DNA of 64,000 nt from JBCCXL01 sp039191605. GTDB taxonomy: Bacteria > Acidobacteriota > Thermoanaerobaculia > Multivoradales > JAHZIX01. How positions within the stretch are numbered: the first letter of the stretch is position 1; each line of letters opens with the position of its first letter. The notes below the pieces were generated by a model. The model saw nothing but the letters and a program-made list of their open reading frames with translations. It was not told the origin of the DNA and made no database searches. The position numbers and the translations under genes are program-made. Location: positions 1-64,000 of the forward strand of contig JBCCXL010000008.1 of assembly GCA_039191605.1 (NCBI GenBank), read 5' to 3'. Shown here piece after piece: positions 6,723-17,100 of this stretch.

Positions 6723-8096
6723 ATGACCTCTCCAAGGACGCTACTCAGCGCTCTGCTGGCGGCCTTCTTCGCTCTGACTCTGAGCTTGACGTCGCCATCG
6801 CCGGCCACCGCCCAAAGCGCGGATGGCGCTGCATCGGCGGACGCTGGGTCGAGCCTCGAGCTGCTGCGCAGCGCCGAGCGTCGGGCCGGAGCTCCGATCT
6901 ATCTGCAGCGGGTTCTTTCTCAGCTCTACAGTGTCGATTCCATCTATCGCTCGATGCAGGGGCCCTGGAGCCAGGAATCGGTGGTTCTAGGGGACGCCCT
7001 GCACCACCAGGGCCTCAAGGAGGGGTCGGCGGCGGAGCTGCTGTGGGTAGTGGGCTACCGCGCGGCCATGGTGGCGGCGGACGGTGAGTCCGCTCGCTCC
7101 CAGGAGTTCATGTGCCACAGCAATCTCGACCTCAACGCGGCGGATCACCGCAGCCGCTTCGGCGCGCAGAAGGTGACCGACGGCCGTCTCTTCACCCTCT
7201 CCCAGGGGCAGTACACCATCGATCTTCCGGAGGGCTTCGGCATCCCGCTGCTCTCCGACGAGCCCTTGAGCCTCACCACCCAGGTGCTGAACCTCAACCT
7301 GCCGGAGCCTCGGGGGCTGGACGTCCGCCACCGGGTGGAGATCCAATTCGTTCGGGACGCGGATTTGAAGCGACCGATGCAGGCGCTCTTCCCCCAGGGC
7401 ATCTATGGCCTGGCGACGCTGGAGGATCAGCCGGTGGTGTTCGGCCGCGAGGCTTCTCCCACCTCCTCTGCTGGGCATCTGCTGGGAGCGGCGGCGTCCA
7501 TCGCCAAGCCCGAAGAGGGGAGTGATTCGGCGGGGCATCACGGCGGCGACCACAGCAGTCACGGCAGTCACGAGGGCCACGGTGACGCTCACGGGGGTGC
7601 CCATGGTGGCGCCGCCGATGTCGAGGCGATGATGGCCGCCGGGGCCACCTGCATGGTGGGCCAGAACGCGGCGACCCACGAATATCAGGACCGCCTCGGG
7701 CGGCGCTTCACCGGCCATTGGGTGGTGCAGCCGGGGCGGGAGGTCAACCGCACGCTGGTCACCGATATTCTGACCCTGCCCTTCGACACCAGGGTCCACT
7801 ACATCGCCGTGCACCTTCATCCCTTCGCTGAATCGCTGGAGCTGCGGAACTTGACCACCGGCAAGACGGTGTTCAAGAGCCGGGTGCGGCCGGCGGACGC
7901 CGGGATCGGCATCGAGCACGTGGAGTACTTTTCTAGCGTCGAGGGCGTCGAGCTTTTCCGGGAGCACGAGTACGAGATGGTCTCGATCTACGAGAACAGC
8001 TCCGGGGAGCCGCAGGATTCGATGGCGGTGATGTACCTCTACCTGCTGGATCGGGAGTATCAGCGCCCTGCGGAGCTCACCGTCGCTGGGCGCTGA
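6723..8096 (+). CDS. Secreted His-rich protein with possible copper monooxygenase-like (PHM-type) fold
   Basis: The product is 457 aa. The start is set at the ATG at 6723 because it opens a clean signal peptide (MTSPRTLLSALLAAFFALT, then SPATAQS); the upstream frame is probably untranslated. Visible metal-ligand candidates are MCHSNLDL, a His/Gly-rich insertion at about residues 268-300 (HHGGDHSSHGSHEGHGDAH), GATCMVGQN, and VHYIAVHLHPFAESLELR near the C-terminus followed by IGIEHVEYFSSVEG. The His-x-His and paired beta-strand pattern recalls type II copper ascorbate-dependent monooxygenases, but this is recalled similarity only. The His-rich loop suggests metal binding. It is a single gene between the TRAP operon and a convergent gene. 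Confidence 0.75.
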   Translation: MTSPRTLLSALLAAFFALTLSLTSPSPATAQSADGAASADAGSSLELLRSAERRAGAPIYLQRVLSQLYSVDSIYRSMQGPWSQESVVLGDALHHQGLKEGSAAELLWVVGYRAAMVAADGESARSQEFMCHSNLDLNAADHRSRFGAQKVTDGRLFTLSQGQYTIDLPEGFGIPLLSDEPLSLTTQVLNLNLPEPRGLDVRHRVEIQFVRDADLKRPMQALFPQGIYGLATLEDQPVVFGREASPTSSAGHLLGAAASIAKPEEGSDSAGHHGGDHSSHGSHEGHGDAHGGAHGGAADVEAMMAAGATCMVGQNAATHEYQDRLGRRFTGHWVVQPGREVNRTLVTDILTLPFDTRVHYIAVHLHPFAESLELRNLTTGKTVFKSRVRPADAGIGIEHVEYFSSVEGVELFREHEYEMVSIYENSSGEPQDSMAVMYLYLLDREYQRPAELTVAGR

Positions 8097-8100
8097 CGGT

Positions 8101-8132
8101 TCTCGACACCGGCGGCTCTCGACACCGGCGGC
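8101..8132. repeat. 16-bp tandem duplication between convergent genes
   Basis: TCTCGACACCGGCGGC occurs twice in immediate tandem (8101-8116 and 8117-8132) just after the stop codon at 8096, in the 114-bp gap before the convergent gene ending at 8211. There is no clear terminator hairpin. Confidence 0.85.
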
Positions 8133-8210
8133 TCTCGGATCTCCCGCTTGCCGCTTCCTGCTCCTGAGCCTGCAGCCCTCTGACCCAGAGTCGAACCTTC
8201 AGTCCATCCT

Positions 8211-8831
8211 TCAGTGGGCGAGATAGGTGTAGAGGGAGACCGCCGCGGTTTTGTCGGTGGAGTTGTAGAAGAGCACCCGATAGCGGGGAAAGCCTACCGT
8301 CTTCGCGGGAGCGGAGGCGGCGAAGGAGAGCGATTGCTGCGCTGCTACGGGAGCCGCAACTTCCAGCGGTAGCTGCAGCGCTCCTTCCTCCCGGAAGGCC
8401 TGGAGGAAGGGCTCGTAATCCGGAATCAACACCGCGCCGACTCGGCCGTCGGCCACTGGCCGCCCCTTGATTTCGCCCTGGAGGCTGAGGGTGGCGTAGG
8501 AGAAGCCTGCGGTATCGATGACCAGGCCCGGGTCCGTTAGCTGAGTGCTCTGGTCTCGCCGCGCCGGGGAGACGACGATTTCCTCCGAGCCGATAAAGCG
8601 GGTGTGGGGAATCGGGGATCCCACGGAGACTTCCCCAGAGATCGGATGGGGCTGCTGCAGGTTGGTGACGTAGACGAAGGATTCCGGCGTGTAGCCGCTG
8701 CCCTGGCCGCGAGCCAGGGGGCCGAGGAGGAGGGCCAAGACCCCCAAGATCATGAGGACGAGAACGACATGTCTACTGGGCCCGTTGGGCTTGCTGGGAC
8801 TACTGGACGGCGGGAAGGATTGGAAGGACAT
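8211..8831 (-). CDS. Exported or membrane-anchored protein of unknown function
   Basis: The product is 206 aa. After a Ser/Pro-rich N-terminus there is one hydrophobic segment (residues 22-40, VVLVLMILGVLALLLGPLA) that could be a signal peptide or anchor, followed by a beta-rich domain with YTPESFVYVTNLQQPHP near its start and YRVLFYNSTDKTAAVSLYTYL at the C-terminus. No family is recognised and there are no catalytic motifs. It is transcribed away from the biosynthetic cluster, whose first gene starts about 420 bp away in the opposite direction. Confidence 0.7.
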   Translation of the reverse strand: MSFQSFPPSSSPSKPNGPSRHVVLVLMILGVLALLLGPLARGQGSGYTPESFVYVTNLQQPHPISGEVSVGSPIPHTRFIGSEEIVVSPARRDQSTQLTDPGLVIDTAGFSYATLSLQGEIKGRPVADGRVGAVLIPDYEPFLQAFREEGALQLPLEVAAPVAAQQSLSFAASAPAKTVGFPRYRVLFYNSTDKTAAVSLYTYLAH

Positions 8832-9253
8832 GGCTAGTTTTCCCGAGAGAAGAGTAGGTGGAACGTCGTCCGGGGATCGGTTCTGCGTACGGTCAGATCC
8901 CCGAAGAAAGGGAGACGGGCTGGCGTCTTCACCTTCGAGAGAGTTAAGGTCTACGAAACTTGTTACGTCGAAGAGAGGCGAATCGTCGCCGATACCCCGT
9001 TCCCTAGTGGGAGCTGAAACCCTTGTTGTGACAACGGTTGCGCGCGAGAGCGACTAAGCTACGGCAGGCTTTGAATTTTCTCGTCCCCAATCGGCGTTAG
9101 CACCGCACCGAATAGGGTGTGAGAAGGAGGCGAGATTCTGCCCTTTCTCATTCCCCCTACCCCCACCTTCGGCGACGCACGCTCGGTCTCTGCCGAGCGC
9201 CATTTCAAATTGCGAGGCTCAGCCCCTCCGAGCCGCCCGCCACAGGACTTTTC
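8832..9253. promoter_or_regulatory. Divergent intergenic region with two inverted repeats, upstream of the biosynthetic cluster
   Basis: No gene is supported in these 422 bp between the minus-strand gene and the stand-alone condensation gene. It contains a hairpin CGGGGATC (8871-8878) with GATCCCCG (8896-8903), and an imperfect 22-bp dyad at 9018-9039 made of AACC-C-TTGT, a TGTG centre and ACAA-C-GGTT. The second is a reasonable operator candidate for the cluster because of its symmetry and its position about 215 bp before the first start codon. Confidence 0.4.
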
Positions 9254-10786
9254 ATGACTCAGATTCCTCAGGCTCCGGCGCGCTACGATGCGGGAACCGG
9301 TATTGAAGACATCTACACCCTGTCTCCGCTGCAGCAGGGAATGCTCTTCCATATCCTCTCGGCGCCGAAGAACCGCTTCTACCTCGATCAGACCGTCTGT
9401 ACGCTGAGGGGTAAGCTGGATCCTCAGGCCTTCGAAGAGGCTTGGGGGCGAGTGCAGAACCGTCATCCTGCGCTGCGTACCGGCTTTCTCTGGGAGGGGC
9501 TCTCCAAGCCGGTCCAGGTGGTCTACCGGGAAGTGCCCGTGGCGCTGGAGATCCTGGATTGGCGCCCCTTGGCTCCGCGGCTCAAGGACGCTCAGCTCCA
9601 GGCCTTCTTGCGCGACGATCGCCGCCGCGACTTCGACCTCACCCACCCGCCGCTGATGCGACTCCATCTAATCCAGATGGACGAGCAGATCTGGCGCGTC
9701 GTGTGGACCGTCTCCCACCTCATCTCCGATGCCTGGTGCGCTACGACGGTGCTCTCGGAGGTGGTGCAGATCTACGAATCGCTGCGTCGCAAAGAGCCGG
9801 CGATGCTGCCCAAGGCGAGGCCTTATCGCGACTTCATCGCCTGGCTCAAGCGCCGCGACCTGGCGTCCTCGGAGCATTATTGGCGCCAGCGCCTCGCCGG
9901 CTATCGCAAGCCGGTCCACCTGGTGGAGGAAGAGGATCCTCGCTGGAGCAGTCGAGACGCGGGGCATCGTCAAGAATCCCTCCGTCTCAGCACCGAGAAG
10001 ACCCGGGATCTGCGCCAGCTGGCGCGGGAGCACCAGCTGACCCTGAACACTTTGGTGCAGGGGGCCTGGGCGCTGGTGCTGGCGCATCAGACGGAGCGAG
10101 ATGATGTCGTCTACGGCACCACCATGGCCGGTCGCCCGGCGGATCTGGAGGGTGTGGAGGGCATCGTCGGACCCTTCATCAACACCCTGCCGCAGCGGGT
10201 CAAGATGGATGCCTCCCGCCCCCTGGTGCAGTGGCTCCAGGAGCTGCAGGGAGATCAGCTGGAAATGCGCCTCCACGAGCAGGCACCGCTGCGCCGGATT
10301 CAGAGCTGGAGCGAGCTGCAGGACGGCGAGCGGCTCTTCTCCTGCATTCTCGTCTTCCTCAGCTTCGCTGATCTCATCGACCGGAATACCGGCAGCCTGG
10401 AGCTGTCGGAGCTGCGCTACATCGGCCGCCCCCATTACGGTCTCACCGTCAACGTGCAGCCCGGCAAGGAGCTGATTCTGGAGATGACCTATGACATGCG
10501 GAGCTATCCGTGGGTCAAGGTCTGCGAGTACCTCGATCAGCTGTCTCGAGTGCTGACCTCTTTCCTGCGGGGCCTGAGCCCTACGGTAGGGGAGGTGCTG
10601 GAGGATCTGGCGACGGACCAGGATCGTCGCCGCGAGAATCAGCGCCGGCGGAGGCGGGACTCCAATACCGACAAGCTGCGGATCACCAGACCGGTACCGG
10701 TGCGCATGGTGAAGTCTCCGTCCTCCCTGAGCGAAGCCCAGCTGCTGCAGGGCGAAGGGGGCATCCCGCCGCTGGGGAAGGGCTGA
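9254..10786 (+). CDS. Stand-alone NRPS condensation domain protein
   Basis: The product is 510 aa. The start is the ATG at 9254, with AGGA 6 nt upstream. It is a single condensation domain covering about residues 18-450: YTLSPLQQGMLFH opens it, RHPALRTGF follows, then the active-site region reads SHLISDA (residues 154-160), and NTLVQGAWALVLA and GPFINTLPQRV close the acceptor half. Canonical HHxxxDG becomes SHxxxDA: the second, catalytic His (155) and Asp159 are kept, the first His and Gly are lost. A basic C-terminal tail (RRRENQRRRRRD) follows. No carrier or adenylation domain is attached, so it must act in trans. It lies directly upstream of the bimodular synthetase whose own first C domain lacks both histidines. 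Confidence 0.93.
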   Translation: MTQIPQAPARYDAGTGIEDIYTLSPLQQGMLFHILSAPKNRFYLDQTVCTLRGKLDPQAFEEAWGRVQNRHPALRTGFLWEGLSKPVQVVYREVPVALEILDWRPLAPRLKDAQLQAFLRDDRRRDFDLTHPPLMRLHLIQMDEQIWRVVWTVSHLISDAWCATTVLSEVVQIYESLRRKEPAMLPKARPYRDFIAWLKRRDLASSEHYWRQRLAGYRKPVHLVEEEDPRWSSRDAGHRQESLRLSTEKTRDLRQLAREHQLTLNTLVQGAWALVLAHQTERDDVVYGTTMAGRPADLEGVEGIVGPFINTLPQRVKMDASRPLVQWLQELQGDQLEMRLHEQAPLRRIQSWSELQDGERLFSCILVFLSFADLIDRNTGSLELSELRYIGRPHYGLTVNVQPGKELILEMTYDMRSYPWVKVCEYLDQLSRVLTSFLRGLSPTVGEVLEDLATDQDRRRENQRRRRRDSNTDKLRITRPVPVRMVKSPSSLSEAQLLQGEGGIPPLGKG

Positions 10787-11092
10787 CGGCGATCTGCCGC
10801 GGGACCTGCGCCCGCTTCCGGCGATCGTCGCGGGCGAGGCGGCGAGCTGCCCTAAAGCGAAGGCTCTCCACCGGCAGTCCTCCACCCGCCTCCAGCACCC
10901 CAGAGCTCGCAGCAAGTTTTCCGTTTTCATCTCCCCACTACCGCCACTTCTCAGGCCACGCTTCAGTCCACTAGCGATCCTCGCGGGAGCCGAGCTCTCC
11001 CGCCTCTGCGCCTGAATTTTTCTCTTCTTCTGTTTATCCGATCTGGAAGGGTCTCATCATGTCGAATTCTTCGACTTGCAGAAATGCCGTAG
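10787..11092. other. Intergenic region between stand-alone C gene and NRPS gene A; possible terminator
   Basis: No gene is supported in the first 270 bp. GCGGGAG (10983-10989) pairs with CTCCCGC (10997-11003), and a T-rich tract (ATTTTTCTC) follows about 12 nt later. This is a weak terminator or attenuator candidate. A short leader ORF begins at 11059. Confidence 0.35.
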
Positions 11093-11109
11093 GTGCCGAT
11101 GGGTACTAA
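11059..11109 (+). CDS. Putative 16-aa leader peptide overlapping the NRPS start
   Basis: ATG at 11059 is preceded by GGAAGGG (11045-11051) at 7-nt spacing, the best ribosome-binding site in the region. The frame reads MSNSSTCRNAVGADGY and stops at TAA 11107-11109, after the likely NRPS starts at 11093 (GTG) and 11099 (ATG) in another frame. It may couple translation of the synthetase, or it may be the true N-terminus separated by a 1-base sequencing or real frameshift. Without the frameshift the NRPS start has only a weak site (TAGG). Confidence 0.35.
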   Translation: MSNSSTCRNAVGADGY

Positions 11110-14100
11110 TGCCGAGCCCCTGCTGGAGGGATATCGCCTATCCCCTCAGCAGGAGAGGCTGTGGAAGCTGACCCAGCGAGGCCACCCCCTGGTGGCGCGG
11201 CTGGCGCTGCTGATCTCTGGCCCGCTGGAGCGCGACCGGCTGCGGGAGGCGCTGCTGGAGCTGGTGGATCGGCACGAGATCCTGCGCACCAATTTCTTCG
11301 GCGAGGGAGAGGACGGCCTTCCGCTCCAGGTGGTGCGTCCGGAATCGCGGCCGCCCTGGCGTCAGGTGGATCTCAGCCCGCTGCCCTCCCCACGGCGCGG
11401 GGTCGAGGCTCGGCGTCTGGTACACCTCGCCGGTCGAAGGCCCTTCGATCTCGCGAGGGATCCGCTGATGCGGGTGACCTTGATCGAGCTGTCGATAACC
11501 CAACATGTGCTGGTGCTGCACCTGCCTTCCCTCTGCGCCGATGGCTGGACTCTCTCCAACCTCTTCCGAGAGCTGGTGCGCTGCTACACCTCGCTGCAGC
11601 GCCTCGCTCCCCATGAGCGGCCGATGCCCTACGCTCAATTTTCCGAGTGGCAGCGGCAGCTGGTGGAGCTAGAGGAGACCAGCGCGGATCGCGAGGTCTG
11701 GCTGCAAAAAGATCTCGCCCCCTTCTTCGGTGCTCGCCTGCCCTTCCAGCGGGGGGACTCGGCGGTTGCCGTGACCCGGCTTCCGCGCCCCCATTTCCTG
11801 CGCGCTCACCTGCCTCGGGAGGTGGTGCAGGAGCTGCGGCGGGTCTCTCAGGTGGGGGGGATCGAGATCCCTCATCTGCTGCTGGCGGCGTGGGCCGCGA
11901 CCCTAGCCCGCTGGGGGCAGCTGGAGGAGGTGCCACTGGCCGTGGGCAGCGCCGCCCGCGCCTACGAAGATCTCCACGACACTCTGGGCCCCTTCTCGAA
12001 ATTCCTCCCCTTGGCCCTGACCTATCGCGATTCTGAGACCTTCGATGCGCTGGCGGTGCAGGTGCGGGCGCTGGTGGATGCGGCGGAGGATTGGCAGGAG
12101 TATTTCGCCTGGGACATGTTGGAGCGCCGGGACGAGCCCCGGCGTCTGCCCTTCTGCTTCGATTCGGTAAGCCAGCCGGGGCAGCTGAGGTCTGGGGCGA
12201 CGGTCTTCGGCCTGCTCTCCCGTACCGTGCTCAACGAGTGGTACACGGCGCGCCTGCAGCTGCTCACCACCGCCGAACAGGCTCGCCTGGAGTTGAGCTA
12301 CGACCCGCTGCAGCTGGACGGTGGAGATGCCCGTCGTCTGCTCCACGGCACCATCGTGCTGCTGCTCGCCGGCCTGCGGGAGCCCCAGCGGCCGGTGCGC
12401 TATCTCCCGCTGTTGACCGCTCAGGATCGACGGCGGGTGCTGTACGGCTTCAGCCCTTCCCCCGGCGCGCTGGCGCGGGCGCCGATGATGGGCTCGGACT
12501 TTGTACCCCATCGGGTTCTGGAATGGGCGCTGCAGCAGCCTGCGGCGGTAGCGGTGGAGGACGAAGAGACCCGGCTGACTTTCTTCCAGCTGGTCTCCGG
12601 GGCCCTGGCGGTGGCCCGCATGCTGGAGCGTGCGGGGGTCGGGCGAGGTCAGCTGGTGGCGGTCTGCACCCAGCGCGATGCGCGGGTGCCGATGATTCTG
12701 CTGGGGGTGCTGTGGTCTGGAGCGGCCTATCTGCCGGTGGATCCGGAGCTGCCGGACGATCGCCTCTCCTTCCTGATCGAAGATAGCGGCATCAGCTCCG
12801 GCGGCGGTGCCCTGCTGGTGCCCGATGGCGAGCTGCGCAAGGGGCTGCGCAAGCGCTTGGCGAAGCGCCTCGGGGTGGCGATTCATGGCCTCACGCTCCT
12901 CGACGCCGATTTCGCCCACGACATCCTAGAGTCTGAGACGGTGGATTCCGCCGCGGTGCAGGAGTTGCGCCGGGCGGCCCGTGATCTTCCTGCCTTGAGC
13001 GGGGATGATCCCGCCTACGCGATCTATACCTCCGGCTCCACCGGACGGCCGAAGGCGGCGGTGAACACCCACCGCGCCCTCACCAACCGATTGCTGTGGA
13101 TGCAGCGGGCGATGTCTCTGGGGCGCGAGGACGTCTTCCTGCACAAGACTCCTTTCTCCTTCGATGTCTCGGTGTGGGAGATCTTCTTACCGCTGATCCT
13201 CGGCGCCCGCATGGTGGTGGCGACTCCTGAGGGACATCGGGATCCGGCGTACCTCGCTCAGCTGATGCAGCGGCGCAGGGTCACCACGGTGCACTTCGTT
13301 CCCTCGATGCTCGGCCCGTGGCTGGAACAGGCGCAGCTCCATCGGGGGGCTCACCTCACTCGGGTAGTGTGCTCCGGCGAGCCTTTGACGGCGGATCTAG
13401 TGGCTCGCTTCGACGCGGTGGTGGGGGTTGCGCTATGGAACCTCTACGGCCCCACGGAAGCCGCCGTGGACGTCACCGCCTGGCGTGCCCGGAGCCTGGC
13501 GGTGGACGAAGCGCCTCCCATCGGCCGCCCCATCGACAACCTGCGACTCACGGTCTTGGATCGCTACCTGATGCCGGTGCCCCCGGGGGTTCCCGGGGAG
13601 ATCTGTATCGGCGGCGTCGGTTTGGCCAGCGGCTATCTGCGGCGCCCGAGCCTGACCGCCGGATCCTTCCTGCCGGATCCCTGGAGCGGCGAGCCCGGGG
13701 CTCGCCTCTATCGCACCGGCGATCTCGGTCGCTGGCGCGAAAACGGCGAGCTGCAATTCCTCAGTCGTCTGGACGATCAGCTGAAGATCCGCGGCTTCCG
13801 CATCGAGCCCGGGGAAGTGGAGAGCGTCCTGCGCACCCACCGGCGGGTCGCCGAGGCGGTGGTGGTAGGGCGGGATGGCCCCGCCGGTCCTCGGCTGGTG
13901 GCCTACTTCGTGCCGAGCTCCACCACGGAGCCAGACGGCGACGCTCTGCAGTCCCTGGATCTAGCCCGCTACCTGGGCGAGCGGCTGCCGGCGCATATGG
14001 TGCCGGCCTTCTTCGTCTCGCTGGAATCCCTGCCTCGTCTCACCAGCGGCAAGGTGGATCGACGAGCGCTGCCGGATCCGGAAGTCAGCGCCGAGGGAGC

Positions 14101-17100
14101 CGGCCCTCGCAATCAGCTGGAGGAGCGCCTGCTCACTCTTTGGCGCAGAGTGCTGGGCGCTCCGGAAGCGGGGATCTTCGACGATTTCCTGGCCTTGGGA
14201 GGGGATTCCATCCTCGCCATGCAGGTGGCCTCAGGGCTTCATCAGCTGGGCCTGGCGGTGGCTCCGGCACAGATCTTTCAGCACCGCACCGTCGCCGCCC
14301 TGGCCTCCAAGCTGGAGCGGCGGGCGGACGCCGCGGCGGACGGCCCCGTCGTTGGGCCGGTGCCTTTGACGCCGATCCAGCATTGGTTCTTCGAGCGCCG
14401 CTTGGAGCAGCCGCACCACTGGAATCAGGCCTTCTGGCTGAAGGTGAGCGAGGATCTGGATCGCGTCCGGCTGAGCCGCTCCCTGGGGGCGCTGCTGAAA
14501 CATCACGACGGTTTGCGATTGATCTTCCCCGGCGGCTCCCAGGCCTCCGGGTGGCGCCAGGAGGCGGTGGATGCGGAGGCCTGGGTGCCGCCGCTGACCA
14601 CCATCGAGCTAGCGGATCTACCGGCGGAGCAGAAGCGCCGAGCGGTGGAGCGCATCGAGGAGCAGGTACAGCGCAGCTTCGATCTTGCCCGCGGGCCTCT
14701 GTGGCGGGTGCTGTGGCTACCGTCGGCGGCCGCCGACGGGTCTCACCTTCTTTTCGTCGTCGCCCATCACCTGATCATCGATGGAGTGTCCTGGCGAGTG
14801 ATTCTCGAGGACTTGGAGAGCGCCTATCGCGCCCAGGAGGGGCTCGCCGAGCCCTCAGCGGTGGCCGCCGCCGCGGCGCTGCCGCCGCGGACCGCCTCGC
14901 TGCGCAGCTGGAGTCACTTCCTGGAGCGTCACGCCGGGAGCCCGGACGCGCTACATCAGCTGGACTATTGGCTGGCTCTGCCGTGGGACGAAGCGGCTCC
15001 GCTGCCGGTGGACTTCGCCGGCAGTCGGGAGACCAATCGCATTGCCTCTACCGCTCAGCTGCGCCGTCGCCTCGACCCGCTGCGCACCTCGCAGCTCCTG
15101 GGGCCGGTGCACGGGGCCTATCGCACCGAGATCGAGGACCTGCTGATCACCGCCCTGGCCCGCAGCGTTTCGCGATGGACCGGAGCTTCCTCGGTTCCCC
15201 TCGCGCTGGAGGGCCACGGCCGCCAGCCGCTGAGCTCCGGCTACGATCTTTCGCGCACCGTCGGCTGGCTCACCAGCCTGTTCCCGCTGGTGATCAACTT
15301 TGCCCAGGGGGAGGTGCCGAATCAGGCGCTGGTGTCGGTCAAGGAGCAGCTGCGCCGGCTGCCGGATCGAGGCCTCGGCTTTGGGCTGCTGCGCTACCTG
15401 GATCCTTCCGGCGAAGCGGCGCAGCGGCTGCGCTCCCTGCCGCCCCTGGAGATTTCCTTCAACTACCTGGGGCGGCTCGACCTGGCGCTCTCCGAAGAGG
15501 GTTTGTTCCAGGCCCTCGGCGAGCCGGTGACGGGCCAGCGAGGGGGGGAGAATCAGCGCCCCTTCCTGCTCGAGGTGGACTGCTGGGTGATCGAGGGTCA
15601 GCTGGAGGTGATGTGGACCTACAGCAGTACCGTGCATCGCCGCGAGACCGTGGAGGCTCTGGCGGACCACTTCATCTCCGCCCTCGGGGCCCTGGTGGAG
15701 CATTGCGTCGCGCCGGGCGCCGGTGCTCTCTCCCCCAGTGACTTCCCGCTGGCGACGATTCGTCCCCGTCAGCTCAGCGCCCTGGTAGAGGATCTCGGGG
15801 ATCCCTCCCTGCTCCAGGACCTGTATCCGACCTCCAGCGCCCAGGAGGGCATGCTGGTGTATTTACGGATGCGCGAGGAGGATACTCCGGTCTACTTCAA
15901 CCAGCTTCACTGCATGCTGGATGGGCCGCTGGACCTTGCGGTATTCCGTCGCGCCTGGCAGCAGGCATCCGATCGCCATGGGGCGCTGCGCACCGCTTTC
16001 CGCTTTCAAGATCTACCGCGGCCGCTGCAGGTGGTTCAGGATCGAGTGGAGCCCCGCTGGACCCTACGCGACTTCCGCGATCTGGATTCGGAGCGCCAGC
16101 AGCGGGATTTTCAGGAGCTGCTGGATCGCGATCGCCGCACCCCCTTCGATTTGCTGCGGGCTCCCCTCTGGCGTCTCACCCTGGTGAGAGTGGGGGATCA
16201 CCGCCATCGATTCGTTTTGAGTTACCACCACCTGGTGATGGACGGCTGGTCCGTCGCCACTCTGCTGCGGGACGCGCTGGTGTTCTACCGCGCCGGCCTC
16301 GCCGGTCGCGTCGCGGAGCTGCCGGTGGCGGCTTCTTTCCGCGACTACGTGGCGTGGCAGGGGCAGCGGGACGATTCCCGGGACGAGGGCTTTTGGTCTC
16401 GCCGCCTGGCGGGCTTCCGGCACCCCACCCGGATGCGGGTGGAGCGCGCCGCGGGCCTTCCGGGAGTGCGCTTCGATCGACTCCGAGGGAGCTTCGACGA
16501 AGAGCAGACGACCGCCATTACGGCCGCCGGTCGCCGCGACCGCCTCACTTTGAATACCCTCGCCCAGGGGGCCTGGGCCCTCACCCTGGCGCAGTACGCG
16601 GACTGCGACGAAGTGCTCTTCGGCGCCGTGGTTTCGGGGCGAGAGCTGGGCTATGACCACACCCTCGGGGTGTTCATCAACGCCCTTCCGGTACGGGTGA
16701 AGATCCCCGCCGGCAGCGAGGCGGAGGAGAACGCCACCGCTCGGTGGCTGGCGGAGCTGCAGTCGGAGCAGGTGGAGCAGCGGCGCTTCGAAGCGACCCC
16801 GCTGGAGCTGATCCATCGCGCCAGCGAGGTGAGTCATCTGGAGGCCCTCTTCGACTCGCTGCTGGTGTTCGAGAACTACCCCGTGGCGGAGGAGCTCTCG
16901 GCGCGCGGTGGAGATCTGCAGGTGGTGGAGGTCTCCGTCGAGGAGCGCACCAACTATCCCCTCACCCTCTTCGCCTTCCCCGGTCGCGAACTGGCCTTCG
17001 AGCTGGACTTCGATCTCGCGGTCTACGATCGCAGCGCGGTGGAGCAAATCCTAGATCGCTTCATGGGGCATCTGCTGCGACTCGCCCAGAGCCCCGAGTC

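Noticed and set aside
13318..15741. 807-codon open frame over NRPS gene A
   Set aside because: It is a shadow frame of the A and E domains with Arg/Gly/Ser-rich low-complexity translation. High G+C removes stop codons from alternative frames.
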